Of a stretch of 42,102 nt of DNA, positions 40,072-42,102 are shown in pieces; positions within the stretch are counted from its first letter, which is position 1; each line of letters opens with the position of its first letter. The translations under genes and the position numbers were made by a program. This DNA comes from Fibrobacter sp. UBA1765 (GTDB lineage: Bacteria; Fibrobacterota; Fibrobacteria; Fibrobacterales; Fibrobacteraceae), in assembly GCA_002314675.1 (NCBI GenBank), contig DCGZ01000128.1:1-42102 (forward strand), written 5' to 3'. Below the pieces are notes generated by a model, which was not told the origin of the DNA, searched no databases, and was given only the letters and a program-made list of their open reading frames with translations.

Positions 40072-40257
40072 CTACATGGGAATCGGAGGCGTATTGGTTG
40101 CAGGGCCGGACTGGTTGCCATTACCAGCGGATTTCGGATAATAAAACTTTGGCGGAGGCGGAGGCTGAGGTGGCGGCGGCGGAAACGGTGGAGTTTTGTT
40201 TGCTCCCGGTATCGACAGCGCCAGAATTGAATTGTTCATTTGTTTTGTCCATGTCAT
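40072..40257 (-). CDS. Small proline-rich protein upstream of SLATT-like gene
   Basis: The 61-aa product has a core of nearly pure proline (PPFPPPPPQPPPPPKFYYP) followed by N/G/P-rich residues. It ends 7 nt before the SLATT-like start. Such polyproline tracts stall ribosomes without EF-P, so it could act as a translational leader or a disordered linker protein. No family. Start ATG 40257 or in-frame ATG 40239. Confidence 0.5.
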   Translation of the reverse strand: MTWTKQMNNSILALSIPGANKTPPFPPPPPQPPPPPKFYYPKSAGNGNQSGPATNTPPIPM

Positions 40258-40292
40258 GAAAATAGAATTAAAGGTTTACGGATGCAAGATAG

Positions 40293-40325
40293 AAAAACCA
40301 TCTCCACCGCCTTAGCGGGATGGTT
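40293..40325 (-). terminator. Terminator hairpin, leftward
   Basis: Minus-strand AACCATC ... GATGGTT (40325-40319 with 40302-40296) with an inner CCGC/GCGG pair, then TTTTT. It isolates the proline-rich/SLATT pair from anything transcribed from the right. Confidence 0.7.
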
Positions 40326-40596
40326 CAGAAGCGGAACGGAAGCGGCGCTCTAGACTGTTATCATCTGCCATAAGGACTTGGTGTGCGTGCAGGGCCTGCA
40401 GAGTGAGCAGGGATGGCGTGCGCTTGGCGTTGGCGGGGTTTTGCGGTGGTGGACTTGTATTGTTACTTGCGATAGAAACAGGGCCGTAGCGAAGCCGGAA
40501 ACGGGTCTATTTGCCTATGAGTGAGTATGAGGGTTATGTACACATAAGGATTAAAGGTTAATGAGTGAGTTATGGTTATTACTGCAATGGAGTGAT

Positions 40597-40626
40597 GTGT
40601 AATGAGATGAAGTGTAATGAGGTGAG
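40597..40626. repeat. 15-bp tandem repeat, two copies
   Basis: GTGTAATGAGATGAA (40597-40611) directly followed by GTGTAATGAGGTGAG (40612-40626), 13 of 15 bases alike. Related AATGAGTGA words occur just upstream. Confidence 0.55.
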
Positions 40627-40714
40627 GTGGCTAACTTTTTGCCATCTATTTTGCTAGCTTATTTGCTAAAGTTTTGCTAATACTTTTGCTATATGGTTTG
40701 CTAGACTTTTGCTA
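40627..40714. repeat. TTTGCTA iteron-like array
   Basis: Exact TTTGCTA at 40650, 40662, 40673, 40685, 40697 and 40708. TTTGCCA lies at 40638 and GTGGCTA at 40627. Steps are 11 or 12 bp throughout, close to one helical turn, so all sites face the same side of the DNA. This is the geometry of iterons bound by an initiator or by a cooperative DNA-binding protein. Confidence 0.75.
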
Positions 40715-40794
40715 GAAATAGAGTGCGAAAAATTACGCCTGTAACACAAAATTACAAGCATAATTTATAGGTTCTATTATGGAAAAATCTAAAA

Positions 40795-41142
40795 TCAGCC
40801 TTTCGAGGCCTGATCTTGTACTTGTCGAAGGACTACGACTTCTCGGCCTTCTTTCTTCAACATCTGAATGCCAGCCTGCACAATTTGGGCGCACTCCTCT
40901 GGAGAAAGTTCAACTTCCTGACGAAGTTCTTCAGCACGAAACTTCTTTACGGCCTCCCAAGCTTCATCAGTGAACATTTCCTCAATTTTCATTCCCATCT
41001 TTAGGAGTTGATCTAAATAAACCAGGTCAACTCCACCGCCCTTCTTCCATTTAGTTATAGAAGCTGGTGTAATTCCAAGTTTTTCAGCGAGTTTACTCTG
41101 GTTCAATCCTATTCTGTCTAGGAATTTATCAACGTCCATCAT
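40795..41142 (-). CDS. XRE-family repressor of the prophage switch
   Basis: The 115-aa protein has an HTH near the N-terminus (LDRIGLNQSKLAEKLGITPASITKWKKGGGVDLVYLDQLLKMG). An acidic helical C-terminal part follows (EMFTDEAWEAVKKFRAEELRQEVELSPEECAQIVQ) that may dimerise. There is no LexA-like peptidase part, so induction would not be by self-cleavage. Start 41142 (or ATG 41139) follows AAGGAG by 6 nt; longer frames begin inside the operators. It is divergent from the early operon, with operators in both promoters, so it is probably the maintenance repressor. Confidence 0.82.
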   Translation of the reverse strand: MMDVDKFLDRIGLNQSKLAEKLGITPASITKWKKGGGVDLVYLDQLLKMGMKIEEMFTDEAWEAVKKFRAEELRQEVELSPEECAQIVQAGIQMLKKEGREVVVLRQVQDQASKG

Positions 41143-41168
41143 AGGCGTCTCCTTGTAAAATCGCATTA

Positions 41169-41196
41169 AAAATAGCCGTTTTTTACTATTGGTCAA
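41169..41196 (-). promoter_or_regulatory. Repressor gene promoter
   Basis: TTGACC (41196-41191), 16 nt, TATTTT (41174-41169), with AAGGAG downstream. Operator 1 (41182-41197) covers its -35 box and spacer. Confidence 0.7.
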
Positions 41197-41197
41197 A
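41182..41197. promoter_or_regulatory. Operator 1
   Basis: TTTACTATTGGTCAAA, one base off the central ACCATTGGT core. It overlaps the repressor promoter and would give autoregulation. Confidence 0.6.
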
Positions 41198-41225
41198 AAA
41201 AAATCATTTTTTTTTATAAAATCTC

Positions 41226-41254
41226 TTGACTTTTTAACCATTGGTTTTTATATT
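41226..41254 (+). promoter_or_regulatory. Early rightward promoter with operator 2 in spacer
   Basis: TTGACT (41226-41231), 17 nt, TATATT (41249-41254). The spacer holds the perfect palindrome AACCA-T-TGGTT (41236-41246). A bound repressor would block this promoter directly. Confidence 0.75.
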
Positions 41255-41255
41255 T

Positions 41256-41292
41256 TTTACCGTTGTTAAAGAAATGGTAAACTAATGGTAAA
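41256..41292. promoter_or_regulatory. Operators 3 and 4 at early transcript start
   Basis: TTTACCGTTGTTAAA (41256-41270) and TAAACTAATGGTAAA (41278-41292), with an additional TGGTAAA half-site at 41275. Spacing from operator 2 is about 21-22 bp (two helical turns). The last one covers the first codon of the early gene. Confidence 0.55.
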
Positions 41293-41464
41293 AGTAAACT
41301 CAAATAAAAACGAAGCAAAGAAGAATGGGAAGCAGGTAGTAATTACCGATGTTGCTCATGAAGCTTTGACGCAAATCGTTGCTAAAAGAGTTGCTCGAGG
41401 AATTCCGGCCACAATGGGCGGAGTCTTGTGTGAATTGATTATCAATGAAAACGAGAGCAACTGA
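41285..41464 (+). CDS. Small RHH-like early protein
   Basis: The 59-aa protein has a short basic, lysine- and asparagine-rich N-terminus, then QVVITDVAHEALTQIVAKRVARGIPATMGGVLCELI. The strand-helix-helix spacing suits a ribbon-helix-helix DNA-binding protein. It is the first gene of the early operon, in the place of a Cro/Ner-type regulator. The ATG at 41285 sits inside operator 4; another ATG at 41274 runs straight into a stop. No Shine-Dalgarno. It overlaps the next gene by 1 nt (TGATG). Confidence 0.6.
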   Translation: MVKVNSNKNEAKKNGKQVVITDVAHEALTQIVAKRVARGIPATMGGVLCELIINENESN

Positions 41465-42102
41465 TGAAAAAGCAAGGCATTGCATTTGTTAGGCTGGATA
41501 TCCTCGCTAACTGGAGATTCTGGAACACTTTCAAAAAGAATCAAGATTTTGAAGGTGCAGGTAGAGAAGTCATATCCATAGCAGAAGCATTGCTTGCCGA
41601 AGATTACGATGTAAACGAAACTGCAGCAAAACTCTTGAAAGAAACTACAGAATTCCAGACCAAGAAGAAGAAGGCCGGTCAGAAAGGCGGCTACAAGAAG
41701 GCCGCCAACGAACGCGCCAAGGCTGCAGCAAAGAATAACGACCAAGTGACCGCATCCGACATAAGCACGAACGGCACACAGCTGGACGTAGCGAGTGGCA
41801 ACGCCGCTGACGATTGTAAAGTACCACCGTCCAGCACAACTTTGGTGGCAGATGGCGTAACCCGCGAGGGCTCGCAGAACTTCGCAACGCCGCAAGGCGC
41901 GCTTCTGGAATCTGGTACATCTGCCACCACCGAAAATAGCCCGGCGGTAGCCCCCACAGGCAACGAAGGGGATGAACTCGCAATGCCCGAAGGAGAATCT
42001 CTCCTTAACTCCGACGGGTCGTTTCCGGAATCCGCTACTTCCGCCGGGCAACAAAACTCCGTGAGAGGCTCGGAAATTGCTTGCGGTCAGCTTGCCACTG
42101 GC
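41464..42102 (+). CDS. Early protein, incomplete at window edge
   Basis: 213 codons are open to the end of the window with no stop. Residues 1-70 are a folded-looking helical part (VRLDILANWRFWNTFKKNQDFEGAGREVISIAEALLAED). A basic patch (FQTKKKKAGQKGGYKKAANERAKAAAK) comes next, then more than 110 residues of low-complexity S/T/A/G/E-rich sequence with short repeats (SGTSATT, ESATSAG). The basic KKAGQKGG patch reminds me of phage replication proteins, but this is not firm. It is translationally coupled to the RHH-like gene. Confidence 0.6.
   Translation, partial: MKKQGIAFVRLDILANWRFWNTFKKNQDFEGAGREVISIAEALLAEDYDVNETAAKLLKETTEFQTKKKKAGQKGGYKKAANERAKAAAKNNDQVTASDISTNGTQLDVASGNAADDCKVPPSSTTLVADGVTREGSQNFATPQGALLESGTSATTENSPAVAPTGNEGDELAMPEGESLLNSDGSFPESATSAGQQNSVRGSEIACGQLATG

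Larger units (their letters stand above)
40326..40794. other. Non-coding region between SLATT cassette and repressor gene
   Basis: There is no credible ORF over about 470 nt. It holds a GC-rich part (about 40370-40500) with possible structure, a stretch of repeated GAGTGA/AATGAG words (40520-40626), then the TTTGCTA array (40627-40714). It could be an origin, a control region or a non-coding RNA. Confidence 0.5.

Noticed and set aside
39207..40259. 350-codon ORF on the plus strand
   Set aside because: Opposite the DUF5678-like, SLATT-like and proline-rich genes. The translation resembles no protein, and the minus-strand genes have family features and a promoter.
40627..40714. CRISPR or transposon end
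   Set aside because: The period of 11-12 bp is far too short for CRISPR, and there is no transposase or terminal inverted repeat nearby.
41356..42054. 232-codon minus-strand ORF
   Set aside because: Opposite the coupled early genes. Cysteine- and glycine-rich antisense translation without a ribosome site.

Overview
The window looks like part of a Fibrobacter-type genome (Fibrobacterota). The grounds are the moderate GC content, the serine-rich linker in the secreted amidase, OmpA and porin-like envelope proteins, and promoters of the TTG-n17-TATATT kind. The genus is inferred from memory of such genes, not from any search. The window has a short chromosomal part (1 to about 7640) and a large integrated prophage (about 7640 to beyond 42102).

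Chromosomal part. argC (arginine synthesis) ends at a perfect-palindrome terminator. It is followed by a tightly overlapping obg, HU/IHF-like, smpB and amidase cluster, then by a convergent OmpA-family gene, an MFS transporter, an outer-membrane porin-like gene and tRNA-Lys(UUU), which has its own promoter and terminator.

Prophage. A tyrosine integrase (7789-8787) reads right. It converges on a leftward block of virion and lysis genes from 35601 down to 8790. In transcription order these are: terminase small and large subunits, a gpZ-like protein, gpW-like, portal, S49 protease with an internally started scaffold, decoration protein D, capsid E, FII-like, U-like, DUF2635, contractile sheath, tube, a -1 frameshifted tail chaperone, tape measure, the Mu gpN/gpP/gp45/gp46/gp47/gp48 baseplate set, four fibre-type proteins, then spanin-like, DUF1353, holin-like and M15 endolysin genes. 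The head is lambda-type and the tail is Mu-type, so the phage is a mosaic myovirus that uses an integrase. Four late units are each headed by the same bipartite element, TGTGACG-n29-TATATT-like (at 35664, 32012, 21942 and 19047, reading left). This looks like an activator-dependent late promoter. Two small membrane-protein genes sit at the joints between late units.

Accessory island, 35.7-40.3 kb. Four compact leftward cassettes follow: a TIGR04255-like three-gene operon with its own consensus promoter and terminator; a DUF4160/DUF2442 pair whose promoter spacer is an 18-bp palindrome; a DUF5678-like protein with a retropepsin-type aspartic protease; and a proline-rich leader with a SLATT-like two-TM protein. 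These are the best candidates for undescribed host-protection or superinfection functions. A non-coding stretch (37.5-37.98 kb) carries at least nine same-strand TTAAC(C) motifs.

Control region, 40.3-42.1 kb. A helically phased TTTGCTA iteron-like array lies beside a lambda-style switch. The switch has a leftward XRE repressor gene and a rightward early operon (RHH-like protein, then an incomplete gene running off the window). Related operators (ACCATTGGT core) lie inside both divergent promoters.
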